This document shows, one piece after another, positions 15,081-22,111 of a stretch of 26,497 nt of DNA. Under the pieces are notes generated by a model, which saw nothing but the letters and a program-made list of their open reading frames with translations, was not told the DNA's origin and made no database searches. Where the stretch lies: the NCBI GenBank assembly GCA_964504335.1, contig CAZDET010000064.1, positions 1 to 26,497 on the forward strand. The letters run 5' to 3'. Source of the DNA: CAZDET01 sp964504335. Lineage in GTDB: Bacteria; Bacteroidota; Bacteroidia; Chitinophagales; Saprospiraceae. The position numbers were made by a program, and so were the translations under genes. Within the stretch, counting starts at the first letter, position 1. The number at the start of each line of letters is the position of its first letter.

Positions 15081-15869
15081 CTAATCATTGGAAGAAAGCA
15101 GGGCCAGTAAGCGCAGTATTTCCAGATACAACCACACGAGCGTCACCAACAAGCCCACGGCCGCAAACCACTCCATATAGGCTGGTGCTCCGAATTCTTC
15201 TCCTTTGTAAAAGGTATCGAAATCCAGCAGCAGGCTCAGAGAAGCTACGCCTACGATTACCACGCTGATGCCGATGCTGAGCAGCCCGCCGTCGAAAAAC
15301 ATAGAGGTATTCACTCCAAAGAAGCTCAGAACAAAGGAGCCGAAATAAAACAAGACAATGGCACCGATAGCGATGAGCATGCCGGTACGGAATTTTTGAT
15401 TGACCTTAATCAGACCGGTCTTGTACACCAACAACATGAGAAACAATACCGTCAGCGTCAAGGTAACGGCCTGAAAAATAATACCGCTCATTCCCGCCAA
15501 GGAGCCGTACATCAGGCTGACACCTCCTACGAAGATACCCTCCACGAAAGCGTAGACCGGACCGAGATAGGGGGAGGTCGTTGGGCGGAAGCTCATAATC
15601 AGGACGAGGATAAAACCGACGATAGCACCGCCCCACACGTAGAGAGGACTTGCGCCGAGCGTGGTATATCCGAGGTAAGCGCCCACCAAAAGAATCAGTC
15701 CGAGCAGGAGCGATTTGTTGACCGCCCCCTGGACGGTCATTTTACCCGCACCTCGTTGGATGAGGGTACTGCTATCCGTATTGGTGGTAGCAGCAGTAGC
15801 GGCCAGGGCACTTTCCTTTAGAAAAGGATTGCGCGAACCCTCGAATACATTTTTTCTTCTATTTCGCAT
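15081..15869 (-). CDS. Bax inhibitor-1-like (YccA-type) integral membrane protein
   Basis: 262 residues from the ATG at 15869. The frame has an ATG at 15896, but MRNRRKNVFEGSRNPFLKES fits the family N-terminus better. After a ~50-residue soluble part, MTVQGAVNKSLLLGLILLVG opens the membrane region. Seven hydrophobic segments follow, the typical topology of the long bacterial Bax inhibitor-1-like family. Eukaryotic and some bacterial relatives are pH-sensitive calcium leak channels, and a conserved acidic pair in the last helices is needed. Here DFDTFYKG near the sixth segment supplies acids, but equivalence is not proven. The physiological role in Bacteroidota is unknown. The upstream region toward radA is unusually rich in hairpins. 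Confidence 0.88.
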   Translation of the reverse strand: MRNRRKNVFEGSRNPFLKESALAATAATTNTDSSTLIQRGAGKMTVQGAVNKSLLLGLILLVGAYLGYTTLGASPLYVWGGAIVGFILVLIMSFRPTTSPYLGPVYAFVEGIFVGGVSLMYGSLAGMSGIIFQAVTLTLTVLFLMLLVYKTGLIKVNQKFRTGMLIAIGAIVLFYFGSFVLSFFGVNTSMFFDGGLLSIGISVVIVGVASLSLLLDFDTFYKGEEFGAPAYMEWFAAVGLLVTLVWLYLEILRLLALLSSND

Positions 15870-16080
15870 TGTTCGAGTTTTAGTACCAGCAGGCAATATA
15901 CCCTATTACCCGCTGTTGAGAAACACCCTTGGGTGGGCTCTCGTTGAATCGGCCGTACGTAATTCTGGCAAATTCGGAAGGAGCCCTTCTAACAGTTAAG
16001 AAGGAAAAATACCCGAAAAGGGCCCATGCCCTTGACTAGTGTGCTGTAGATACCGATATTTGCATTGCCATTCTCACGAT

Positions 16081-16324
16081 AGACTGTCCACAGGATAGTC
16101 TTATGCATCCAATATTTTGTACGGCCGTTTATGTTGTACTTCAATTGGTTTGAGCTTTTGAACCAATTGAACGTCAGCAGACATTGCTGGTAGTCGCGCG
16201 CGGGGTGCGCGTTTGGGCTGCCTGTATACCCCTCCAGGTAGGCAGGATAGGAGGGCGGGTATTCCCACCCACATATATGGTGTGCGGCCGGCCCGGCCCG
16301 GCAACCGACTCGACCGTCGGGTTG
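16081..16324. ncRNA. Candidate structured RNA: six consecutive hairpins
   Basis: In order: 16081-16101 (AGACTGTCC/GGATAGTCT, 9 pairs with one G-U, ACA loop); 16140-16171 (TTCAATTGGTT/AACCAATTGAA, 11 perfect pairs, 10-base loop); 16173-16191 (GTCAGCA/TGCTGGT with two G-U pairs); 16197-16211 (CGCGC/GCGCG); 16226-16262 (ATACCCCTCC pairing with GGAG and GGGTAT, 3-base bulge); 16302-16324 (CAACCGAC/GTCGGGTTG with one bulged G). I could not match this to RNase P RNA, tmRNA, SRP RNA or a known riboswitch by eye. The strand is undetermined, as hairpins look alike on both. It could be a small RNA, a radA leader or a decayed element. Confidence 0.35.
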
Positions 16325-16350
16325 ATAGCATATGTCTTACCAACCGGATC

Positions 16351-16384
16351 ATTCGTTTTGTCTATCGTATCCATCAAAACGAAT
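16351..16384. promoter_or_regulatory. 10-base perfect inverted repeat upstream of radA
   Basis: ATTCGTTTTG (16351-16360) and CAAAACGAAT (16375-16384) are perfect inverted copies with a 14-base spacer, ending 53 bases before the radA start. Ten-base arms with a 24-base centre-to-centre distance could be an operator for a dimeric regulator, or a stable hairpin in the leader. A TAAGTTTA sequence downstream (16408-16415) is one base off the -7 consensus, but no TTTG stands at the right distance. Confidence 0.5.
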
Positions 16385-16437
16385 TCCAGAATACCAACAA
16401 AAAGTAGTAAGTTTACCAATCAGCAAACAATCACCCC

Positions 16438-17829
16438 TTGGCTAAGGTAAAAACCGCCTTCTTTTGCACAAACTGCGGCGCCGAATCTCCGAAATGGATG
16501 GGCAAATGCCCTTCCTGTGGCGAGTGGAACACGATGGTAGAAGAGAAAATCGTCAAAACCACGGAGCGCGAAGAACGTCGCTCTCAGTGGCGTACGGCTT
16601 CGCCCCGCTCCAGCCGGCGGCAAGACGGCCCGAGGCCCGTCGTGCTTTCCAAGGTAGAGGCAGGTGCCCACGAACGCCTGGTCACGCCGGATGCTGAACT
16701 CAACCGCGTGTTGGGAGGCGGTATCGTACCCGGAAGTCTCGTGCTCTTTGGTGGCCAACCGGGCATCGGAAAATCTACCCTACTCCTGCAAGTAGCGCTT
16801 CGGCTTTCCGAACGCATTCTCTACGTATCGGGCGAGGAAAGTGAAGAACAAATCAAAATGCGCGCCGACCGCCTCGGAGGCAATCCGGATCATTGTTTCC
16901 TCCTCACAGAGACCAACACCACCAAACTCCTGCAACATGCCCAACAACTCGAACCCGCTCTTCTTATCGTCGACTCGATCCAAACACTTTCCATCCCCAC
17001 CATCGACAGTATGCCGGGCACCATTAGCCAGGTGCGGGAGTGCGCTGCCGAACTACAGCGGTTTGCCAAGGAAACGGGCATTCCCGTCTTCCTGATTGGC
17101 CACATTACCAAAGAGGGGAGTATCGCGGGGCCTAAGCTGCTAGAACACATCGTCGACGCCGTCCTCCAATTCGAAGGTGACCGAAATTATACGTACCGCA
17201 TCCTTCGGACCCTTAAAAACCGCTTCGGCTCTACCGATGAAATGGGCATCTACGAGATGCAGGCCAACGGGCTGCGCGAAGTGTCCAATCCATCCGAATT
17301 GCTGCTTTCCCAAAAGGACGAAGACCTTAGCGGCAGCGCTATTTCGGCGACCATCGAAGGGATGCGCCCCATGCTGATCGAAACCCAGGCACTCGTCAGC
17401 GAATCCGTTTACAGTACTCCCCAGCGATCGGCAACCGGCTTCGACCTGCGCCGCCTGGGGATGCTGCTTGCGGTGCTCGAAAAACGAGCCGGCTTCTCCA
17501 TGGGCGGGCAAGATGTGTTTCTTAATATTGCCGGTGGAATCCGTGTCGACGATCCGGCTATTGACCTGGCGATCGTCTCGGCACTGCTTTCCAGCTATGA
17601 CGATGTGGCGGTTCCAACCGATGTCTGCTTCGCCGGCGAAGTGGGATTGTCGGGTGAAATCCGGTCGGTCAACCGCATCGAACAGCGCATCCAGGAAGCA
17701 GATCGCCTCGGGTTTCGCGAGATATACATTTCAAAATACAACACGAAGGGCTTGAACAATGACCGCTACCAAATCCGGATTCAGACCATCGGTAAGGTTT
17801 CTGAATTATACGAAGCCCTTTTTCTATGA
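16438..17829 (+). CDS. radA: DNA repair protein RadA (branch-migration helicase), TTG start
   Basis: A 463-residue RecA-like ATPase that drives branch migration in homologous recombination and repair. The order is: a C4 zinc finger (Cys10, Cys13, Cys24, Cys27; FCTNCG then KCPSCGEW); a variable linker; a RecA core with Walker A GGQPGIGKS (105-113) and Walker B LLIVDSIQ (175-182); the RadA-specific KNRFGST motif (260-266); and a C-terminal Lon-protease-like domain (about 300-460). Start choice: MAKVKTAFFC is the canonical RadA N-terminus and is preceded by TTG at 16438-16440, with no in-frame ATG upstream. TTG is therefore the probable start, and no Shine-Dalgarno is seen. Length is normal. A lipoprotein gene starts 10 bases after the stop. 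Confidence 0.96.
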   Translation: MAKVKTAFFCTNCGAESPKWMGKCPSCGEWNTMVEEKIVKTTEREERRSQWRTASPRSSRRQDGPRPVVLSKVEAGAHERLVTPDAELNRVLGGGIVPGSLVLFGGQPGIGKSTLLLQVALRLSERILYVSGEESEEQIKMRADRLGGNPDHCFLLTETNTTKLLQHAQQLEPALLIVDSIQTLSIPTIDSMPGTISQVRECAAELQRFAKETGIPVFLIGHITKEGSIAGPKLLEHIVDAVLQFEGDRNYTYRILRTLKNRFGSTDEMGIYEMQANGLREVSNPSELLLSQKDEDLSGSAISATIEGMRPMLIETQALVSESVYSTPQRSATGFDLRRLGMLLAVLEKRAGFSMGGQDVFLNIAGGIRVDDPAIDLAIVSALLSSYDDVAVPTDVCFAGEVGLSGEIRSVNRIEQRIQEADRLGFREIYISKYNTKGLNNDRYQIRIQTIGKVSELYEALFL

Positions 17830-17839
17830 TCTGTACGCT

Positions 17840-18409
17840 ATGAATTGCTTGCTTCGCCTCTCCATTTTCAGCTTGTTAATTGGTTTGTTGGCTTGCTCTT
17901 CTCCGCCGGAAAACCCAACGGATTTCGATGCGGAGCTCGACTTTCTGCGCGACTCCGTCGACCGGTACGACTACCTGAAGGAGCAGCTCAGCGCTTGGCG
18001 TGGGGTCTACAACAAGCGCACCAAACTTTTGCGGCAACAATCCCAACTCGAGGAGCGCGAATACCAGCGCCTTTCCACCCAATTCGAACAGGGAAACGCC
18101 CAACACATCGCCCGCCTGCTGGCGTATCTCGACCGCTTTGGCTATCCGAACGAGCGGGGTAACTATCAGTTGGACGGCCTCTCCGTTGTCACTAACGTGC
18201 ACTATTTGATTGATTCGCTACCCGATCGCAAGCGCTTTTTCGACTACTTCTATCAGGGCTGGCAGATGGGCAAAATCGAGGATGCGGATTTCAGCATGTA
18301 CCTCAATCGCAACCACCAGTTAGAATTCGGCGAGTATGTAACGCTTCCAGGGGTTTTTACCGAACGAGATCGATTGGAAGTGTTGTTGAAGCGGTATGAG
18401 GGGGGGTAG
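17840..18409 (+). CDS. Lipoprotein of unknown function, downstream of radA
   Basis: 189 residues from the ATG at 17840. The frame is open to 17759, but that part overlaps radA, and the signal peptide only makes sense from 17840: MNCLLRLSIFSLLIGLLACS with lipobox L-L-A-C and Cys19 as the lipid anchor. The mature part is helical and charged (FDAELDFLRDSVDRYDYLKE, LRQQSQLEEREYQRLSTQFE), which suggests a coiled-coil stretch, followed by a compact C-terminal region. I do not recognise the family. The 10-base gap after radA suggests co-transcription. The stop codon joins a fragment of the octamer repeat seen at 6986. Confidence 0.75.
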   Translation: MNCLLRLSIFSLLIGLLACSSPPENPTDFDAELDFLRDSVDRYDYLKEQLSAWRGVYNKRTKLLRQQSQLEEREYQRLSTQFEQGNAQHIARLLAYLDRFGYPNERGNYQLDGLSVVTNVHYLIDSLPDRKRFFDYFYQGWQMGKIEDADFSMYLNRNHQLEFGEYVTLPGVFTERDRLEVLLKRYEGG

Positions 18410-18421
18410 TCTTTTGGTACT
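18409..18421. repeat. 13-base copy of the octamer array sequence at a stop codon
   Basis: GTCTTTTGGTACT starts on the last base of the lipoprotein stop codon and is identical to 6997-7009 in the array behind another lipoprotein gene. It amounts to about one and a half octamers and looks like a short or decayed member of the same kind of array, again between a stop codon and a convergent gene. Confidence 0.5.
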
Positions 18422-18434
18422 GAATTATCCACCA

Positions 18435-19925
18435 TCATTCGCCCACTCGGTCGAGCAATTCGGCAATGGGAGTTGGAGGAGTAGTTTGAGTAATCTGCCC
18501 TTCCGGGGTAACGAAGAATCGGGAAGGGATGCGTTTAATTCCGAGTTGCTCTGTCACATCGTGGTGTTGCATGGCATCCAGCCATAGGTGCCTACCGGGG
18601 GGCTGTATCTCCGCCAGGATGGAACGCCATTGATTGTGAGGTGATTCCAGACTGAGGAAGACCAGGTCGACGTTCTCGGGCAGTGAGTTGTCGGATAGCT
18701 GGGAGTACCGGCCAAGTCGGTCCAGACAAGGCTCGCACCAAGTGGCCCACACTTCGACCAGCAGCCATTTGCCGGGCACTTGCTTTCGCAAATAAGGAAC
18801 AATGGCTTCCCCGCCATAGGGTGAAGTCATTTCCATTACCGTTGCCGGAAGCACCGTAGCGGGGAGGTCTGCATCCATCTGTTGTTGATACATGCGGAGA
18901 AAGGGTTCCCGCAAAAAAGTCGATACGACCAGAGAGTCGAATAATGAACGGTGCTGCTCCACCAGATGCATGCGCCTTTCCGACCGGCTACAAGACAGGA
19001 GGTATTGCGTCAGCATTACTTCGCGAGGGAAGCCGGTATGTGCCTCCGTTATGTATCGAATGAGCCGATCGTCCAGTACCTTGACCATGCTATCGCGGGA
19101 TAACGACCGAAGCTGTTCGGTAAGTTGGGGCTTTAGATTGGCGTAAGTGTTCAAAAACTGCAGATAGGCCGAATTTTGGTGGGCCGTATCATCGTAAAGT
19201 GTGAACGTCTCAGCGTAATTGAAATAGGTCGCACTGTCGGCAATGGGCTCCCGAAAGATGGCGGAATAAGTGTAGCGTTCAAGCCAAATGCCTCCCAGGG
19301 AATACCGCCAGTGTCGGGCACACCACGCCTCGGTAGCACTTCCCTCCAAGTTGTGTTGTGCAATGAATTGACGGGTCAGGTCATCCAGTTGCTTTTCAGC
19401 TTTTCGGCAGGCGGCGATAAAGTCGGCAGTACTCGTTTGCTGGAGTTGCTCTGCGCGTTGTTTCAGGCCCTCCAAGTTGGCCTTCTTCATTCGAGTTCGA
19501 TAGGCATTAATCCATTGATTGATAGGATCATACCGCCCCTCGAGTTTAATTGTTTCCTTTTGACGACCGGAGCGAAAGTTAATGACCAGGCTATCTCCCG
19601 GGCGCACTAAAAACGCGTAATTCGTTTCACCTAAATCTACCTGAATATCCTGGGTAAAGGGAATGGGAAAAACCAACTCAAAGGAACCATCCGCCTGTAC
19701 GTCCGCTTCAATTAGATTCCGTTCCCCCGTTACTAAATCGATTTCCCGAATACGCACGTACTCGATGCGTTCTTCTTCGCCGCTATCGTAATCATCAATC
19801 TGGCCGGCGAGATGTACCAGGTTGATGTCTCCGGCTGTAGGAAGGGCGTCGGTAGGCTCAATCGACTGATTCCCAATCGGGAAAAAAGGATGGAGGAATG
19901 CGGCAATGATCAGTAACGTGCTCAT
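18435..19925 (-). CDS. TlpA-like exported thioredoxin-fold protein with a long N-terminal region
   Basis: A 496-residue protein with an N-terminal signal-like segment (MSTLLIIAAFLHPFFPIGNQ). The N-terminal half holds a beta-rich domain (about 35-130) followed by a long helical region (about 135-350), the layout of Bacteroidota DUF4369-like plus TlpA proteins. The C-terminal ~130 residues are a TlpA/thioredoxin-like domain: KWLLVEVWATWCEPCLDRL with Cys397 and Cys400 in W-C-E-P-C, and the cis-proline in KRIPSRFF (Pro467). It probably acts as a periplasmic disulfide reductase. It is last in a three-gene set, 17 bases after the carotenoid oxygenase, so it may serve the envelope under the same signal rather than the carotenoid reaction itself. 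Confidence 0.87.
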   Translation of the reverse strand: MSTLLIIAAFLHPFFPIGNQSIEPTDALPTAGDINLVHLAGQIDDYDSGEEERIEYVRIREIDLVTGERNLIEADVQADGSFELVFPIPFTQDIQVDLGETNYAFLVRPGDSLVINFRSGRQKETIKLEGRYDPINQWINAYRTRMKKANLEGLKQRAEQLQQTSTADFIAACRKAEKQLDDLTRQFIAQHNLEGSATEAWCARHWRYSLGGIWLERYTYSAIFREPIADSATYFNYAETFTLYDDTAHQNSAYLQFLNTYANLKPQLTEQLRSLSRDSMVKVLDDRLIRYITEAHTGFPREVMLTQYLLSCSRSERRMHLVEQHRSLFDSLVVSTFLREPFLRMYQQQMDADLPATVLPATVMEMTSPYGGEAIVPYLRKQVPGKWLLVEVWATWCEPCLDRLGRYSQLSDNSLPENVDLVFLSLESPHNQWRSILAEIQPPGRHLWLDAMQHHDVTEQLGIKRIPSRFFVTPEGQITQTTPPTPIAELLDRVGE

Positions 19926-19942
19926 AATTAATCGCTAAAGTA

Positions 19943-21406
19943 CTATTCTGAAGCTTCCCAATACCCATGAAAACCCAATGGAATGTTGTGGGGCAGTCGA
20001 AATCGGGCCTGCTGTTCCAAAGTAGCCGCGTCGCTAACGATTAAATCGGTCGTTTCCGTAGGTGCGTGGTAGCGGAGGTATAGCAGGTAGGCATCGTCCT
20101 CCTGAGCAGCCCCTTGTCGTGGCACCACCACCGGTTCGCTCGGCAATGTATCGGGTGCGTAGGCGTGCTTTCCTTCGCCCGTCTCCACATCTACCCGCAC
20201 AATGTGATCCAGGAGCGGGATTGGGTGCCCGGGCGGCCGTCCGATGCTCCACACGTAGCGATAGGGAAGCCCCTGACGGTCGGGATGTATTTCAGGCAGC
20301 TCTCCCTCGTACTCACCGATGAGTTGGCGGTCGACCTGGTTCTTCTCCAGATTTATCCGATATCGAACAAAGCGGGCTTGCCGGTAATCGGTGGGTACTT
20401 TTCCCCGCAGGAAATCCCGCATCAGCCCGCTGTCCGGGAAGTCATCCATCATCAACCCATCCGCCACCAACGTACCGTCGGTGTCCTGGTAGCCATTGGC
20501 AAAATGAAATACAAATCCAAAATCCGTCTCCAGCCGATGTACGGAGCCATCCGCACCCACGATTACGATCTGGGTCTTTGCCGACTTGTCGACCCGGATC
20601 GAGGCCGCCGGCGAGGCGCTGCCTAAAAAGGCCTTCCGCAGGTTAAACGCCACGGGAGTCAGGAAGAACAGCCGGTAGCCCGTTTCGGTGAGCAAAAAGT
20701 CGTGGGCAAAGGTCACTTCCTTCATATCGATGGCCTGCGCAATGCGGGCTTCTCCTTGGGGATCGACTTCGTAGATCACCAATCGCTGTTTAGTACCGGC
20801 AGCCGTACCAAAATTGTGCAATACGCCGGTGGTTGGGTGTACTTTTGGGTGGGCCGAAAACGGCAATTCCGGAGTGATCTGACGATCGAGCCACGAGAAG
20901 TTGTTTTGGAGGATGCCGCCGTAGTCGAAGCGATCAATAGTTTCCAGCGTTTCCGGATCAAAGCGATGGGGTAAGCCCCCTTCCCAAAGGGCCATCCAAT
21001 GCCCTCCGTGGTGAATGATGCTGGTATTGGCTGCGTTTTTGAACCGCATTTTCAGAAAATTGCGGGGGATTCCTCCTGGTAAATTCGTACCAAAACTGCG
21101 ATACAGCATCCTGCCGGCGGCTTCTTCTGCTTCAAATTCCGCGGTGCGCACGTAGCGATTGCTGTAAGACACCCCTTCCGCTCCGAAGTGAAACTTGGCA
21201 ATCATCCCGTCGCCGTCGAATAAATGCTCGTACTTCACCCCCTGGTGTTCGAACCGGCCGTTGCCGTTTCGGTACAGGGTGCCTCGCAAATCTGCGGGAA
21301 CGGCCCCCTCCACTAGCTGCATGGGCAGGTCTGCGTATTCCTGGGTAACCAGGCGATTTACCTCCATGTAATTGGCCAACACCGGAATATCTACTAGTTG
21401 CATCAT
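19943..21406 (-). CDS. Carotenoid oxygenase (carotenoid cleavage dioxygenase family)
   Basis: A 487-residue protein of the RPE65/CCD seven-bladed propeller family, non-haem Fe(II) enzymes that cleave carotenoid or stilbene double bonds with O2. The four iron-binding histidines are visible: His186 in SAHPKVHP, His235 in TFAHDFLLTE, His301 in FHFANGY and His480 in LGFHGYW near the C-terminus. GTLYRNGNGRFE (43-54) and HLFDGDGMIAKFHF (61-74) are the usual N-terminal motifs. Length is normal and all ligands are present, so it should be active. Substrate and cleavage position cannot be read from sequence. It is the middle gene of a set: 24 bases after the thioesterase and 17 bases before the TlpA-like gene. 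Confidence 0.94.
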   Translation of the reverse strand: MMQLVDIPVLANYMEVNRLVTQEYADLPMQLVEGAVPADLRGTLYRNGNGRFEHQGVKYEHLFDGDGMIAKFHFGAEGVSYSNRYVRTAEFEAEEAAGRMLYRSFGTNLPGGIPRNFLKMRFKNAANTSIIHHGGHWMALWEGGLPHRFDPETLETIDRFDYGGILQNNFSWLDRQITPELPFSAHPKVHPTTGVLHNFGTAAGTKQRLVIYEVDPQGEARIAQAIDMKEVTFAHDFLLTETGYRLFFLTPVAFNLRKAFLGSASPAASIRVDKSAKTQIVIVGADGSVHRLETDFGFVFHFANGYQDTDGTLVADGLMMDDFPDSGLMRDFLRGKVPTDYRQARFVRYRINLEKNQVDRQLIGEYEGELPEIHPDRQGLPYRYVWSIGRPPGHPIPLLDHIVRVDVETGEGKHAYAPDTLPSEPVVVPRQGAAQEDDAYLLYLRYHAPTETTDLIVSDAATLEQQARFRLPHNIPLGFHGYWEASE

Positions 21407-21430
21407 CTCTTTTTTCGTTGTAGGTCTACT

Positions 21431-21868
21431 TCATTCGATCCATTCGAAATCTTCTGCTCGTTCAATTTGGTCAAGCGCCTCTATCACCAGCGGCGGCGGT
21501 AGCGTCAGTTTGCGCTTCGCCGTATCCATCCAGGCTCCGTCTACCTGAATAGTAGCACAATGGGTTTGGTCTGCCCGAACGATCCGATGACGGAATGACC
21601 ACCGCCCGTAATCGCGCCGCAAGCGAAGTAGCTGTAGGTCGATTGTATAGGCTTCTCCGAATCGGATCTCCCGACGAAAAACGCATTCCTCCCGAAAGAG
21701 AATGGGGCCAATTTGTAAGGATTTCATCACTTCCAGGGTTAGCCCCACCTCGACAAAAGCCCGAATGCGAAGCTGGGCTCCAAAATCGTAATACACGGAA
21801 TGCCGAAGGTGTACGTTCGGATCGAAGTCCGACCAACGTAAGGAAAGGGGGATAGAAAAGGTTCTCAT
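21431..21868 (-). CDS. Hotdog-fold acyl-CoA thioesterase-like protein
   Basis: 145 residues from the ATG at 21868; an ATG at 21892 would add eight residues (MLVDEYPF) and cannot be excluded. The N-terminus carries LRWSDFDPNVHLRHSVYYDF, the 4HBT/YbgC-type hotdog motif, in which an aspartate (here in S-D-F-D-P-N) is catalytic in 4-hydroxybenzoyl-CoA thioesterases. Central strands follow (FRREIRFGEAYTIDLQLLRL, GRWSFRHRIVRADQTHCATI). The reaction is probably hydrolysis of an acyl-CoA thioester in the cytoplasm, with substrate unknown. It is first in the thioesterase / carotenoid oxygenase / TlpA-like set, with 24 bases before the next gene. Confidence 0.85.
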   Translation of the reverse strand: MRTFSIPLSLRWSDFDPNVHLRHSVYYDFGAQLRIRAFVEVGLTLEVMKSLQIGPILFREECVFRREIRFGEAYTIDLQLLRLRRDYGRWSFRHRIVRADQTHCATIQVDGAWMDTAKRKLTLPPPLVIEALDQIERAEDFEWIE

Positions 21869-21932
21869 AAATGGGTATTCGTCAACTAGCATACAGGAAC
21901 GGGAATGGATTTGATCACGCCCCGATCAACGG

Positions 21933-21963
21933 ATTGCTTACTGATCACAACATTTAATATTTG
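21933..21963 (+). promoter_or_regulatory. Possible promoter for the large secreted protein
   Basis: ATTG (21933-21936), a 19-base spacer and AATATTTG (21956-21963) resemble TTTG-N19-TAnnTTTG with one mismatch in each element. It lies about 150 bases upstream of the ATG at 22112, so the leader would include the hairpin at 22032. It is only a weak match. Confidence 0.3.
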
Positions 21964-22031
21964 CTTAATATGAATGCGGATTTAAGAACTTACTTTCGAG
22001 TGAAACGGAATCCCCCCTCCAGCTTCCCACT

Positions 22032-22059
22032 AGGCGGTAACCACAGGTTATGACCGCCT
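22032..22059 (+). promoter_or_regulatory. Hairpin in the probable leader of the large secreted protein
   Basis: AGGCGGT (22032-22038) and ACCGCCT (22053-22059) pair perfectly, and inside them AACC and GGTT pair with a 3-base bulge and an ACA loop. The hairpin ends 52 bases before the start at 22112. It is not followed by a T-run. It could be an operator or a leader structure. Confidence 0.4.
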
Positions 22060-22111
22060 CACACTAGCCCCTCAATACGTTAATTTCCAAGCTTTTATCA
22101 AAAACCGCATT

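Larger units (their letters stand above)
15870..16437. other. 568-base intergenic region with a dense hairpin cluster
   Basis: This is the shared upstream region of two divergent genes (the Bax inhibitor-like gene and radA), much longer than others in the window. I see no convincing gene: open frames on both strands are short and lack family features. It contains at least eight inverted repeats. The first is at 16018-16033 (AAGGGC/GCCCTT) and the last at 16351-16384. Seven lie almost end to end from 16081 to 16384. A GC-rich direct repeat of the unit GGCCC (16287-16301) is also present. See the separate entries for the hairpins. Confidence 0.7.

Noticed and set aside
16101..16419. Short minus-strand frames (83 and 81 residues) inside the hairpin-rich region
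   Set aside because: Overlapping frames with biased composition, no recognisable family, and they run through GC-rich hairpins; better explained as non-coding.
15870..16437. Integron attC site or CRISPR array to explain the inverted repeats
   Set aside because: No spaced identical direct repeats as in CRISPR, and the arms do not carry the paired GTTRRRY / RYYYAAC core sites of attC.
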